A stretch of DNA of 64,000 bases from Rutpela maculata (lineage: Eukaryota; Arthropoda; Insecta; Coleoptera; Cerambycidae): positions 103,667,823-103,731,822 of the forward strand of contig OW386291.2 in the NCBI GenBank assembly GCA_936432065.2, written 5' to 3'. The position numbers were made by a program, and so were the translations under genes. The notes below the pieces were generated by a model. That model saw only the letters and a program-made list of their open reading frames with translations. It was not told the origin of the DNA and searched no databases. Shown one piece after another: positions 22,041 to 32,658 of the stretch (its first letter is position 1; the number at the start of each line of letters is the position of its first letter).

Positions 22041-22317
22041 AAAAGAAATATTAGTGCCATGGTGTATATTAAGTTTTTTTTTTTTTGAAATCCAGAAATT
22101 GTGAAACTAAGATTAATCAACCGTATATTTTAAATAATTTTAAGTAACATTAATAATCCAGGCAACGAATGCTCAAAAAAGGGTGTAGAGGGAAATTTTA
22201 GGGGCAAAAAATTTGTCTTCGGAACTTTGTTTGGACTAGTCTGGAGATGAATAATATGAACAAATCAAAAGTCCCCACTCCTAGGTGGTGAGCGGGGGGG
22301 AGAGGGGCACTTTAAAG

Positions 22318-22803
22318 CACAGATCAAATAAACCAGATGTTTCACTTAATAGTATTCCCTATGTTACCAGTTTCGTTTTTTGTGATGTGACGTATACCTT
22401 CCAGGATTCTGCGCAAAAGACATAAACAGAGCAACCTAGCAGTTGACATGGAAGTTAAGACCAGCGAGTATAATGTCACAGGAGGGAGTGTATAATACTG
22501 AAATATCAGAGATAGAAGTGGTCATCAGCTACACCAGTGATATTAATTATTTTGGAATCTGGCGTATTGTATTGAAGCTTAGAGTTGTTATTGTTATACA
22601 TTTAAGTTGTTTCTTTGAGTATTTATTAGGTGACTTTTAATTATTGTTACGTGTCATCAGCTCCCTCCTGTTACTATACTCGCTGGTTAAGACTGCTTGG
22701 TATATGCGCAGATCAGTACACAAATTTGTACCTTCCAGGAGTTGATTTATTAACTAAACCATGAAACGTCATAAGTGAAACATCTGGTTTGTTTGATCTC
22801 TGT
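22318..22803. mobile_element. TIR element in the left arm, with TTTAAAG duplication
   Basis: The left end CACAGATCAAATAAACCAGA mirrors the right end ...TCTGGTTTGTTTGATCTCTGT over about 32 bp, and TTTAAAG occurs on both sides (22311-22317 and 22804-22810). It splits a segment that is continuous in the right arm (24.19-24.25 kb, where CACTTTAAAGGTACC is uninterrupted), giving a natural empty site. A smaller element is nested inside. Confidence 0.85.
22461..22686. mobile_element. Nested 226-bp MITE with TTAAGA duplication
   Basis: The ends CCAGCGAGTATA...CAGGAGGGAG and the mirrored CTCCCTCCTG...TATACTCGCTGG match over about 28 bp with small gaps. TTAAGA flanks both sides (22455-22460 and 22687-22692). 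The short ORF across it is incidental. Confidence 0.9.
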
Positions 22804-22975
22804 TTTAAAGGTCCCATTTCTTGGTTTCTCGCTTATATCTTGGAAACTATGCGCCGTAGCGGCTTGACCATTCTATATAGAATTGAAGCTGATAAAATTT
22901 TCTATAAGAGTCACTACTTACATTTGTCGATATGTTGTTCTATTCTCGAGATATCCTCCCTCGAAATTCGGAAAT

Positions 22976-23371
22976 TGCAGAAAACAATTTTTTCTTTCAT
23001 GGATACACTACTTCATCATCAAGTACCAAGGTCGCTGCCAACATTAATTTCGGTGAGGGTACAGAGATAAATGTGAAACAGGAAGATTTTGCTTCAAACG
23101 TCTTCAACAATAGCCGACTGAAATTGAAGTTACAGGCAAAGGGAATCAGAGTGCTTCAAGCCCAGAACGATGCAGATGTACTAAATGTAGAAACGGCTGT
23201 GGAATTATTTGAAACAACCACTGTAGGTGTTATTGGTGAGGACGTCGACCTAATAGTACTCTTGATGGCAAAAATCAAAATAATATATATTTTTGAAGGA
23301 AATTTAATGCTCTACAACTCAGTGCATTTTTTAAGCCAAAATCACTGGGCGACAAAGCCCAAAATATTTTG
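22976..23371 (+). pseudogene. Uncharacterised family with PIN/FEN-like core, N-terminal-half fragment
   Basis: The frame reads KVAANINFGEGTEINVKQED, FNNSRLKLKLQAKGIRVLQA, QNDADVLNVETAVELFETTT and VGVIGEDVDLIVLLMAKI. The 'A.nDADvLnVetA...vvGEDvDLivLL' pattern, with clustered acidic residues, resembles a PIN/FEN1-like metal-dependent nuclease core. From memory it precedes the 'LPalHafTGCD' region in the same uncharacterised family seen at 0.9-1.7 kb. The conserved reading stops near 23275 and the remainder (YIFEGNLMLY...) does not look conserved. The first ~15 residues lie in the inverted-repeat arm and are not part of the family. A complete member would be several hundred residues, so this is a fragment. 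Its central position in the composite suggests it was the internal gene, which is inference. Confidence 0.6.
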
Positions 23372-23475
23372 AACCTAACCTGATTTTACTGTTAACGATA
23401 TGTTAGTAATTTTATCCAATAAAAGGAAAATGTTTTTAGAACTAATTATTTTTTATTTATTTGCTTTTATCATGA

Positions 23476-23853
23476 TTAGAGAATATTATTTAGGTATTAA
23501 GCAAATCACAACTTATATACTTTTTTATTTATTACGAAATTACTTACTTTCTGCATATTGTTGCCCTAATCTACTCACGCAAATATATTAGTTAGGTAAA
23601 GACTTTAAAACACTCATTATTGGAGAACCAGTCAAAACAACTACTCTTCTAGCTAATACTGACGAAGTATTGAATTACATGATATGATTCCTAGCATTTT
23701 AAAGAAAAAATACATGTTGAAAATACTTAAATTATTTATTTAAATTCAGCCCATTCACACTTTTTTATTTAATATGAAACTATCTACTTTCTGTATATTG
23801 GTACCAAAAGTGTGTAAGTTGTGATTTGCTTAATACCTAAATAATATTCTCTA
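23476..23853. repeat. 44-bp inverted repeat pair beside the gene fragment
   Basis: TAGAGAATATTATTTAGGTA... at 23476 is mirrored almost perfectly at 23812-23853. Inside, CTTTTTTATTTA..CTACTTTCTG.ATATTG occurs twice in direct orientation (about 23521 and 23760). Confidence 0.75.
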
Positions 23854-24517
23854 AAAGGAAAATGATTTTCAACTATGATATTCATTGTTGAAATTGACCA
23901 AAATCATTGTCGCCTAGTACATCAAAATTTCAATCACTGAGCGACTAATTTTTCCAAGTGGGCGACATCTTGTGTTGCCCACTTCATTAGTTAAAAAATG
24001 CACTGCTACAATTTCTTTTCTCACGACTTTTTCGTGGGAACAACATTTGAAGAGTTATCTTAACAAATAGAGCGGATATCTAGAGAACAGAACAACATAT
24101 CGTGATTCTTGTAGCAAATTTTGTCTGCTTCAATTTTGTATAGAATGGTCAAGCCGCTACGACGCATAGTTTCCGAGATATAAGCGAAAAACCAAAAAAT
24201 GGTACCTTTAAAGTGACCCCCCCCTCCCCCTAGCCCGCTCACCACCTAGGAGTGGGAACTTTTGATATCTTCATCTACAGACTAGTCCAAACAAAGTTCC
24301 AAAGTCAAATTTTCTGTCCCTAAAATTTCCCTTTATAATCATTCGTTGCCTGGCCTATTAAGAAATGTCATAATTATTTAAAATTCAAATCTGAATAATT
24401 TTTTGTAAGCAATGATTATTTCCCAAATGAACAAATTTCTTAGGTACTTTTATAGTTGGGTTTTTATTTACTGGTACATACACTCTTTTTATATAAGTTA
24501 AGTAACAATCATTATTA

Positions 24518-25072
24518 TTATACTCTTCGCAAATACGAAAACGAAAAGTATATTGCATTTGATCGGCACATTTTTAAAACCGAAAAAATAATTTTGTGTT
24601 GAAAATTGTACAGTAAGATAATGTTAGCTAGAAGAAGAACCCTATTATTTTTTAACAAAATCGATCAGTAAAGTTTGTAAATATGAGAAAACATTTTTTG
24701 TATTTTTGTGTTTTTGTAATTGAATAGAAATCTAGTGAAATGCTTTGAATGATTTTTAACATCTATTTATTTATATATTTGACTAATATACATTTCATAA
24801 TATAATCTACAACCTTAGGAATATGATTTCAACTCATCGCTTATATGTAAAAATTTACATTTTTTTTGTAGAAGGTGGTGGCGTAGTTCTTAAGTTTTTG
24901 ACCTGAAACCCACGAAGGTTTTGAATGTACTTATTTTTTACTTTGTTTTATACTGAGTGTTTCATGATAAAATTAAAAATGTCTAAAACTAACATTTACA
25001 AAAAACTAAGAGTGTCCTATAAAATGTGTAACAATTATATAATAAATCGGTGAAAAGTATAAGGCATCCTCT
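24518..25072 (+). mobile_element. ACTCTTCGC element, copy 2
   Basis: It has the same start (TATACTCTTCGCAAATACG), AGAAGAACCCTATTATTTTT block, degraded tRNA-like stretch (GGTGGCGTAGTTCTTAAG near 24876) and end (AAAAGTATAAGGCATCCTCTAG, then T) as copy 1, but shorter. Confidence 0.65.
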
Positions 25073-25307
25073 AGTTTTATTATATTACAACCAAATACAA
25101 ACAATTATTATGTGCATTTAATATCTAGAGGTAATTCAATCGCTGTTAAATTTTAGCGAAAGCTAGCTAGGAAGAGAAAATATGGTCACCATCGTGTTCC
25201 TCGCACTTGAAAATGGGGGAAACTAGGGCAGGTGCCTTTTATCGCTGTAAATTAATTGATTTTTTTGTGTGCTTGTGTATTTTAAGTAATTTTAAAAACC
25301 TTACAGG

Positions 25308-25612
25308 GGAAAATATTATTGGCATGTAACACAATTACTAGAGAAGAAACTTGCGATACTTTTAGTAAAAATATACTTACTTAATGGCAGCTCCAAAAAA
25401 TAATTCATAAAAAAAAACGACGGACGAAAATATTATTTAGCATGTAGTTGACACTATTACAAAAGCACCCACCCTAAAAAATTATAATAAGAGAACATCG
25501 CAGGAGAATAATATTTGGCAGATAGTTGACGCTATTAAAGAGGAAGAATCCTAATATACTTTTAGTGATAAGTATATATTATATTCTCTCTACAAAAAAA
25601 TAGAGAGGGAAG
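25308..25612 (-). repeat. ~80-110 bp repeat units, right arm (inverted)
   Basis: Read on the minus strand: CAACTATCTGCCAAATATTA, GTGTCAACTACATGCTAAAT and a further partial unit, matching the left-arm units (TTAACTACATGCGAAATATT). Confidence 0.7.
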
Positions 25613-25884
25613 ATTTATGTTAATACTCTTAATTTTTAAAAGAATAGTTTCAAAATCTATTTAATTAATTAAATCGTTTCGAATATATTTTTGGTGATAG
25701 GAAAGGCCAATAAAAAGGTAGAATATGTTTATGTCTGTCTGCCGAAAATATATATATGAAATTTCCCATGTTTATGTTCCTCTGTCCACTAAAGCTACCG
25801 TTGTAATAAGAAAACTGCCAATTTTTAGTATATACGAAATGTAACGAGCTGAATCTATATTTTCAGATATGTTAGAAACTTTAC

Positions 25885-27562
25885 ACGTAGTGTAACAGTT
25901 CAGAATTAGCAATTAAAAATATAGTATGAATTCAGATATATTTCAATAAGGATACAGCAGGTGAACAATATTATCGTTGCTTAGTTTCATTGACATGCAG
26001 CATACAGGTTCGGCACAGTAGCAGTAGCCCTCCGAACACACTTGCCTCACCATTTGTCAGGCCCACTACGTCTGGTTACCTCTTGCAACTCCATGCATTA
26101 CATTAAATTAAATGTTATCTCTACTGGCACCTTATAAAATCTCTGGGTCCCAATTGTTTACATTACTGCCTATAACAAATACAAGGTTATGTTGTAATCA
26201 CATTATTAATTAATTAAATAAAGGACTAATAGATTACCTGGATAGTATAAGGTATAATAAATATTTAATAAATTAAATTCGTAAATATTATTCAGATTTG
26301 TTTTGATTTTGATTGACAAATCTCAAAATTTAAGTTAGGGATTTTAATAGTAATATGAATGGACAGCCTGATTTGCAAATTGGTGCAAAATCACCCTTTT
26401 TTGCTTTCAAAAAGACAAAAAAGGAGGAGACATTTTTGATTTGGCTGGTTGCTGAACAGGGAGGTGTTCTCCAGATGTGAATTTAAATTCCCTATTAAAA
26501 TAAATCAACCTAATAAGAGCTAAGGTCAGTAGTTTCTTTTTTAATAATATTTTAAATTTTAAATAAATATACATACCTTGGTAGTTGTAATAGGTGTAAT
26601 ACTTTTTAGGTTTTTTTGTATGCCCTTAAATACTACCCTTCAGCCTTTATCAGCTCTTATGTTGTGCCTACTGGGCATATGAGCCGTTTAAAACTTCCAA
26701 TCAAATATATACATAGCAAATTAATGATTAACTGGTGCCAGACGGAGGCCTGATGAAAATTCCTTGCCTTGGGTGCAGAGCTTATTTTTTTATTGGAATC
26801 GCAATCACTCGTAGAGGGTCTGCATGTGGTGAACGGAATGCTGGCTATTATTTCACCACAGACGGGTGAGTGTTTTTCTTCTTTTTGAACCTGCCAGATC
26901 GCAGTGCCATTACTTTCGAAAGAAGCCAGTAGTCTTCAGCGACACAAAGGCGTGAGTCATCGTATATTTGTGTATTTGCCTGTATATTTGTCATCGTTTA
27001 CTATTCGTTATTTTATCTAGTGTATACTTATGCCATTTTATGTTTCTTATACTTAATCCTGATATAACTTCCTATTTTTTTTATTTTGTCATCGCATGTA
27101 AGCCAAAAACAGCTGTTTGCGGTCCTGAAAGCTATCGACATAGCTAGATGATATATTCTGCAAATAATTTTTATACTAATTATACCATATTCTATATAAT
27201 TTATATAATTACTTACCCATATACATAAGTATATTTTCTGCTATTATTATCTGTGAAAACCTCCACTTGCATCGTGATACTTTTGTTTATACTACCATAT
27301 ATTTCTATTATACTTTTTCTTTGAAGTTTGTGTTTTGTCTGCTCTTTCCCTACCTCTGCCAATTAACCTTGGCTGGCGCCCGAAGTTTACAATAAATTTC
27401 CATCTCTTCATTTAATATACACAAGTTATCTTTTGAAACTTTATAATTGACATAAGAGACCTTGCCCACGACCCGCTGTCGACATATGAGCTGCCGAGTA
27501 GCCGAATTTTTAATGATCATTTTGGACCATTTAAATCTGGTCGTAACTGTTTACGTCACAGT
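25885..27562 (+). repeat. Long dispersed repeat, copy A (uninterrupted)
   Basis: About 1.7 kb that recurs in reverse orientation at 54.47-57.75 kb. Landmarks: GATACAGCAGGTGAACAATA, CACCATTTGTCAGGCCCACT, TTTTTGCTTTCAAAAAGACA, GAGGGTCTGCATGTGGTGAA and CCAATTAACCTTGGCTGGCG. TGGCGCCCGAAG at 27374 looks like a retroelement primer-binding site (tRNA-Lys type), but no LTR was found beside it. After it a frame reads IDIRDLAHDPLSTYELPSSR, then IFNDHFGPFKSGRNCLRH, conserved in copy B; I do not recognise it. GCTTATTTTTTTATTGGAAT near 26790 is the empty site for the insertion in copy B. Confidence 0.75.
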
Positions 27563-28475
27563 AGATAGAAGCAAACCTCAAACGTTCAAAAAAATTATGA
27601 AAATTGTAAAATCCAAAATGGCGGCTCCAATATAGAATGAATTTGAGTCAACTTATGTTTTTTTAACGAATGCCGTAGTGAAGCATGAACATTTTGCTGG
27701 TATATCATAAAACAGTCAGAGTTCACGAAACTACTAGTCGTTCATTATTCTGCATTTTGATTATTTATATAAGCAATCTAATAATCGTTGATGTTCAACA
27801 GTTACTCACACTTTGTAACATATTGTTCTAATAGAGAGGAAAGAAAAGTCATGATTTGTTAGGGACACAAAAAAACTCTATAAAATAAATTTTAGTCAGT
27901 ATTTAAAGAAAATCCAAGGATTAGTACGCAAAAAATCCGCCCGAGTTTCCTCTGGCGCGAAAGATAAAAGTTCTCAAGAACGATGAGTCGACTAGACTGA
28001 AAGTACGTAAAAAATATTAAGGAGCACCAAAACCTTGAGCAGTTAGTATTTGAGTTTTGCAGTAAAACGGCGACGTCAGCAAAGGAATTGTGGATTACGT
28101 CTCCAATTTAAGTTGTTGATGTCACGGCGTAAAAACTTGGTCATTTATAAGAACAGCCATTACTCTTAAGCCAACTTATTACTTCAGCGCTATCATAAAT
28201 CATAACTTGATGATACGCGGACAACAGGGGTTTAAAACAATTTTTAATAGAGAAATTAATGGATGCAAGACGTAAAAACTGATGTAACTCATCCAAACCA
28301 TTTAATAACCTTTTTAATTATACATGAGAAAAAGCAAAGACCCAAATATGATTATGCTGTACTTAGAGCTCAAAACAGTCAAAATATATCTTTATAATAT
28401 AAAATAGATAAACCAACTTTATTGCTCACGAAACAGAATCCATTCACAGAGTAAAATTTAAATTAGAAACAATCA
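27563..28475. other. Unassigned sequence
   Basis: No gene or repeat terminus was recognised. Confidence 0.4.
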
Positions 28476-29008
28476 CATCCAGAGTTCCTATCCCAAGTCG
28501 CTGACAACAAAAATACTTTTGATACCCTAGTTGCACTCACTATGTTGAAATAATTTTTCATAGATCTTTAATAAGATATTATTGAAGTCGTCTACCTGAA
28601 AAACCCATAAAAGGATGTGCCACATCAGTAGTTAACGAAGTGGAGATGTTAATGGGAGTGATAGTGGGGTTGGCTGATGCCAAAAAAATTCGAAAAATTC
28701 TCACACATACTCTAAGTCCCAATTTTACACTTGCTTGCTTTAAATTTTTGCTATTTACCCCCAACTTTTCAACAGAATAAGATTAAAACATAATTTAGTT
28801 CCAGATTTCGTTATAATACGCAGGTGTACCAAATTTCAAGTCAATATTTTCAGCCATTTCAGAGTAATCGCGCGCGCAAAAAAGTTAGACAGATAATTTT
28901 TTTTGCTCAAACTTGAAATCTCAACGTTTGATGGCATTCTAAGCTTTTTTGAACAAAAAATTTCAAGTTTTGTTTTAGCGTTATTATACTTCCATTTCAA
29001 GTAAAAAA
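28476..29008 (+). repeat. ACTTCCAC repeat family, copy 1
   Basis: Family features in order: CACATCCAGA..CTATCCAAG start, AAAAACCCATAAAA.GATGYCACAT, GTGG/GGGGT-rich tracts, CCCCAACTTTTCAACAGAA, GTGTACCAAATTTCAAGTCA, GCGCGCAAAAAAGTTAGACA, CTCAAACTTGAAATCTCAAC, TTATACTTCC end. Ends of complete copies carry ACTTCCACRTCCAG in opposite orientations, the right one inside a hairpin. Noncoding. Confidence 0.75.
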
Positions 29009-29440
29009 AATCCCTGTCTAAGGAACCAGTACTTCCACATCCAGATTTTCTATCCAAGCTTACAACGAAAAATTGATACTATATTAAACCACACGGTAGT
29101 GGGGGTGATAGAGAAGGAGGCTGATACCAAAAAAAATTGAGGTCTTTAGTTCCTGTACACACGCTAAATCACAATTTTATTTTTTACCCTCTATCACAAG
29201 ATGGAGGGTGTGGTGGAGGGTATGGCTAATCCAAAAAAAAATTTGAGGCATTTAGTTCTTGTTCACACACTAAATCACAGTTCTATTTTGTACCTTTTAA
29301 TGGACTGGGAATGGTAAAGGCACAAAAAGAAAGTTACAAACAAACATTTTTTTTTGCTCAAACTTAAAATATCGACTTATTATGACATTTTTTGTCTATT
29401 AAAGCAAAAAAGATTTAATTTTCTTTTACTCTCTTATATA
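29009..29440 (+). repeat. ACTTCCAC repeat family, copy 2 (truncated)
   Basis: It starts AGTACTTCCACATCCAGATT near 29029, directly after copy 1, and runs through the GTGGGGGTGATAG tract and CTCAAACTTAAAATATCGAC before being cut by the element at 29443. Confidence 0.7.
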
Positions 29441-29442
29441 TA

Positions 29443-31192
29443 CAGTGTGTTTCACTTCTCATGAAGACACCCCTGTATCTTTTTTATTTGTGGCCCAATT
29501 CATTTCAAATTTTTATCAGCCTCACAACTCCATAAGACGATTTTATTCAACACATAAATGCCACCCAGATGTAAAACGCCGGCCTACTGCGATAAAAAGA
29601 AAATGCAATTTTCGATAAATCATGATAGGTTTAGAGATAGACAAATTTTTTTTTACTGAAAGTTGTTCAGAATCACTAGATATGCCCCCCCTGAAAATTA
29701 TGTGATAATCGGAAGATTAAAAAAAAAATTTATTTCACTTCTCGAGAAGGGGGTATCTTTTTTATTTGTGGCCGAATTCATTTCAAATTTTTGACAGCTA
29801 TAGAACTCCATGAGGCGATTTTATCTAACATATAAAGAGAACTTTTTTACAGCAAATGAAAGTCGTGCACAATTATTATTGAAATTATTTATTATTTAAC
29901 TACACGTGTATGCAAAATTTCAACTCGATTGGATAACGGGAAGTGGGTTTTGATACATACATACATAATACATACATACATACATACAGATTTACAAGTA
30001 TTATAAAACCATTGAAAAAAAGAAAACGATATCACATTTAAGATGATATGTAATAATAAAAACCGCTGCCCAAGGAATCACTACTTCCACATCCAGACTA
30101 TCTATCGAAGTCACTCATAACGAAAAAATTTTGTATGTGGAAATAATTGTTTATGGAACTTTAATAATATGGTATTTGAAATCCTCTACCTCAAAAACCC
30201 ATAAAATGATACCCCACATGGGTAGTGGGGTGGGGGTGGTAATAGGGGGTGGTAGTGGTGGGGGGTGGATGAATTAAAAAAATATTTTGAGGTTTCTGGT
30301 TCTTGTACATACACTAAATCACAATTTTTTTTCATCCCCTTTAATAATGGGGTGGGGGCGGTAATGGGGGTGGCTAATGCCAACAATTTTTTTGAGACCT
30401 TAGCTTCTCTTATATATACTAAATACCAATTTTATGAACTCTTACCTGCTTGATTTATCCATTTACCCCAAATTTACCCCAATTTACCCCCAAGCCTTCG
30501 ACGGAACAAGATGAAAATATAATCTAGTTCCAGAACTCGTTAAAGTACATATGTGTACCAAATTTAAAGTCAATATCTTAAACGGTTCCAGAGTAAACGT
30601 GCGCACAAAAAAGTTACAGACAGACCGACAGACAGACAGAAATTTTTTTTCCGCTCAAACTTAAAATATCGACGTTTCATGACATTTTAAGCCTATTTGA
30701 GCAATAAAAATTTAAAAAAATTTTAGCCCTTTTAGCGTTTTATTGAATGTCGATTTTTGTTCACAACTTTCATTTGTTTAAAGTTCTCTTTAAGTATTAA
30801 ATAAAATCGCCTTATGGAGTTGTGTAGCTGATAAAAATGTGAATTGAATTCGGCCACAAATAAAAAAAATACAGGGGTGTCTTCACGAGAAGTGAAACAA
30901 ATTTTTTTTTTTTTAAATATTCCAATTTTCACAAAATTTTACAGGGGAGCATATCAAGTGATTCCGAACAACTTTCATTAACAAACTTTTTGCCTATCTC
31001 TAAGCCTACTATGATTTCTCAAAAATTGCGACGTTCTTTTTTTCGCAGTAGGCCGGCATTTAAGATTCAGGCGGCATTTATATGTTGAATAAAGTCGTCT
31101 TATGGAGTTGTGTGCCTAATAAAATTTGAAATGAATTCGGCCACAAATAAAAAAGATACAGGGGGTGTCTTCACGAGAAGTGAAACACACTG
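29443..31192. mobile_element. Long-TIR element with TA duplication
   Basis: CAGTGTGTTTCACTTCTC at the left and GAGAAGTGAAACACACTG at the right are flanked by TA (29441-29442 and 31193-31194). The arms are about 430 bp (to ~29870 and from ~30765). Each arm contains the terminal module twice (TTTCACTTCTCR.GA..., then TTTATTTGTGGCC.AATTCAT; left copies at 29450 and 29732). The centre holds an unrelated ACTTCCAC repeat and a (CATA)n tract (29950-29985). No transposase. TA duplication suggests the Tc1/mariner superfamily. Confidence 0.85.
30055..30740 (+). repeat. ACTTCCAC repeat family, copy 3 (inside the long-TIR element)
   Basis: It begins AACCGCTGCCCAAGGAATCA then CTACTTCCACATCCAG and runs to GAGCAATAAAAATTT near 30713; the right hairpin end is missing. 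It has a GACAGACCGACAGACAGACA run near 30620. Confidence 0.8.
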
Positions 31193-31194
31193 TA

Positions 31195-31674
31195 TAATAG
31201 ACAGAGAGACGAATCTTTTTTTTTTTCTAGAGTGTGGTAAAAATCTTGAGCTCAGTCAGAGTTATTAATTTATGTTTCATATGTGTTGCGCACAAAGTTA
31301 TTGCAATTATAATAAATTATTTTCTTGAAATCGTTTGGTGAAAAGTAATTTTCTTTGAAAGTCGACGTTTCATTATTACTGTAAAACATCCTCAGGACTA
31401 TCTAATTTAAATAAAAAGTTCGGCTTTCTAAAAAATTGGTTTTCTACTATTTCTATTTTATTGACCACACCCCCAACCATTTTACTAGTGGAATAAATCA
31501 TTACTAATTGTAATAAATGTTTTTCGGCATTATTATAACAATTTTATATTCAACACATATGAAATCCTACGCGAATTAACAATTCACACGTATCCTAAGT
31601 TAGATTTTACATCAAAAGTAATACCTGGAAGATGAATTACACATCTGTATAATAATTCTCTCATGATATTTCAA
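31195..31674. other. Unassigned sequence
   Basis: No gene was recognised. Confidence 0.4.
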
Positions 31675-31780
31675 CAAAAAAATTGACGTTTCATGACATT
31701 CTAAGCCTATTTGAACGACAAAAAATGTTCCACATTTTTTTGCTTTACTATACTTTCACTGGGCGTGGAAGTAAGTAGTT
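31675..31780 (+). repeat. ACTTCCAC repeat family, copy 4 (right end only)
   Basis: GACGTTTCATGACATTCTAA, then TTTACTATACTTTCACTGGG and CGTGGAAGTA: the last ~100 bp of the family including the terminal hairpin region. Confidence 0.75.
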
Positions 31781-31824
31781 ATTATACCTAGTAACATGGT
31801 GGTAAATTTGATAAAATTGAAAAT

Positions 31825-32045
31825 TGCGTTCAGTGATCTTGATCAATGAGTGGTCTTGAGCTGTTCTCGTGAAAAAGCACGATTCCATTTTACTCCTCTA
31901 TGGGACAGGCGGTTCTTGATATGTCGCAAATCGGATAACAAAATCATATTCAGCGACACCAAAATCCCGGATGAGGGATCTTGAGCTATTTTCACGAAAT
32001 GAAAAAACACGATTTGTCCATTTTGGAGGAGAGTGGTATCGGAAA
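31825..32045. repeat. Two diverged tandem units of about 110 bp
   Basis: TTCAGTGATCTTGATCAATG...CTTGAGCTGTTCTCGTGAAA..AGCACGATTCCATTTT is followed by TTCAGCGACACC...CTTGAGCTATTTTCACGAAA..AACACGATTTGTCCATTTT. Unknown family. Confidence 0.55.
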
Positions 32046-32338
32046 TAATATATAACACAGTATTATCCTAGAGAATTCTTCATTGTACCAAATAAGACTT
32101 TAGATACACAGAAAATAAGTGAAAAAGAGATAATAAAATTTGACTCAAACATAGAAAGTGAGTTAAATGAAATTGTGTAAAAGGTGTTACGCCACTAGAT
32201 ATATAACCCCTGTGGTCGAAGACGGGGGTACTTGAAGTAACGTCTAAAAACTTCTCAGTCATATCAGAATATTGTCACCACAACAAATATCAATGATAAT
32301 TATGGCATACTTTTCTAAAATGGTATTCTCGAGCAGTA

Positions 32339-32658
32339 GGGGCCATCCATAAATGACATCACGCTCCAGGGGGGGGGGAATTAAACATTTTGTAAATTTT
32401 TTTTTGGTTTTTCACTAGCACCCCCCTGAGGCGGAAGAAAAAATTTTTTGGATTTCTGCTAGCACCCCCCCCCCCCATGAGGCGAAAAATATTGTGAATA
32501 ATAAATAACGGAATCGAAAAAAACATAAAGTGGGGTCTCTATAAGCGTAACGTAATTTTTTTGAGGTGGCGGTCTAACTCAGCGTGACAAAACGTGACAA
32601 TGGGGGGAGGGGGTCTAAAATCTCAAAAATTGGAGTGATGTCATTTATGGATGGCCCC
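32339..32658. mobile_element. GGGGCCATCCATAAATGACA MITE
   Basis: The left end GGGGCCATCCATAAATGACA mirrors the right end TGTCATTTATGGATGGCCCC over about 24 bp; the interior has several GGGGGGGG/CCCCCCCC tracts. This type is widespread in arthropods (established impression, not searched). A related but distinct copy is at 55949-56352. The flanks suggest TA, but this is ambiguous. Confidence 0.85.

Larger units (their letters stand above)
20243..25612. mobile_element. Large inverted-repeat composite with subterminal arrays and an internal gene fragment
   Basis: The outer ends CTTCCCTCTC (20243-20252) and GAGAGGGAAG (25603-25612) face each other. Moving inward, both sides have ACTAAAAGTATAT..AGG.TTCTTCCT, then units of an ~80-110 bp repeat. 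Further in both have CCAGGCAACGAATG...GGAACTTTGTTTGGACTAGTC..CACTCCTAGGTGGTGAGCGGG, and then CTTATATCTYGGAAACTATG..CGTAGCGGCTTGACCATTC. The inner ends are about 22975 (left) and 24050 (right). Between lies a coding remnant (22976-23300). Each arm has been hit by later insertions. The architecture fits a long-TIR DNA transposon of about 3.5-4 kb before later insertions. No transposase was identified and no target duplication was found. Confidence 0.6.

Noticed and set aside
25188..25215. CATCGTGTTCC..GCACTTGAAAA similarity to the RT arm at 15.64 kb
   Set aside because: Only about 25 bp are shared; too short to call a retroelement fragment.
30186..30453. Gly/Pro-rich ORFs on both strands, similar to 55357-55581 and 52359-52607
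   Set aside because: They recur in each ACTTCCAC repeat copy because of GTGG/GGGT tracts; frames are not conserved as protein.
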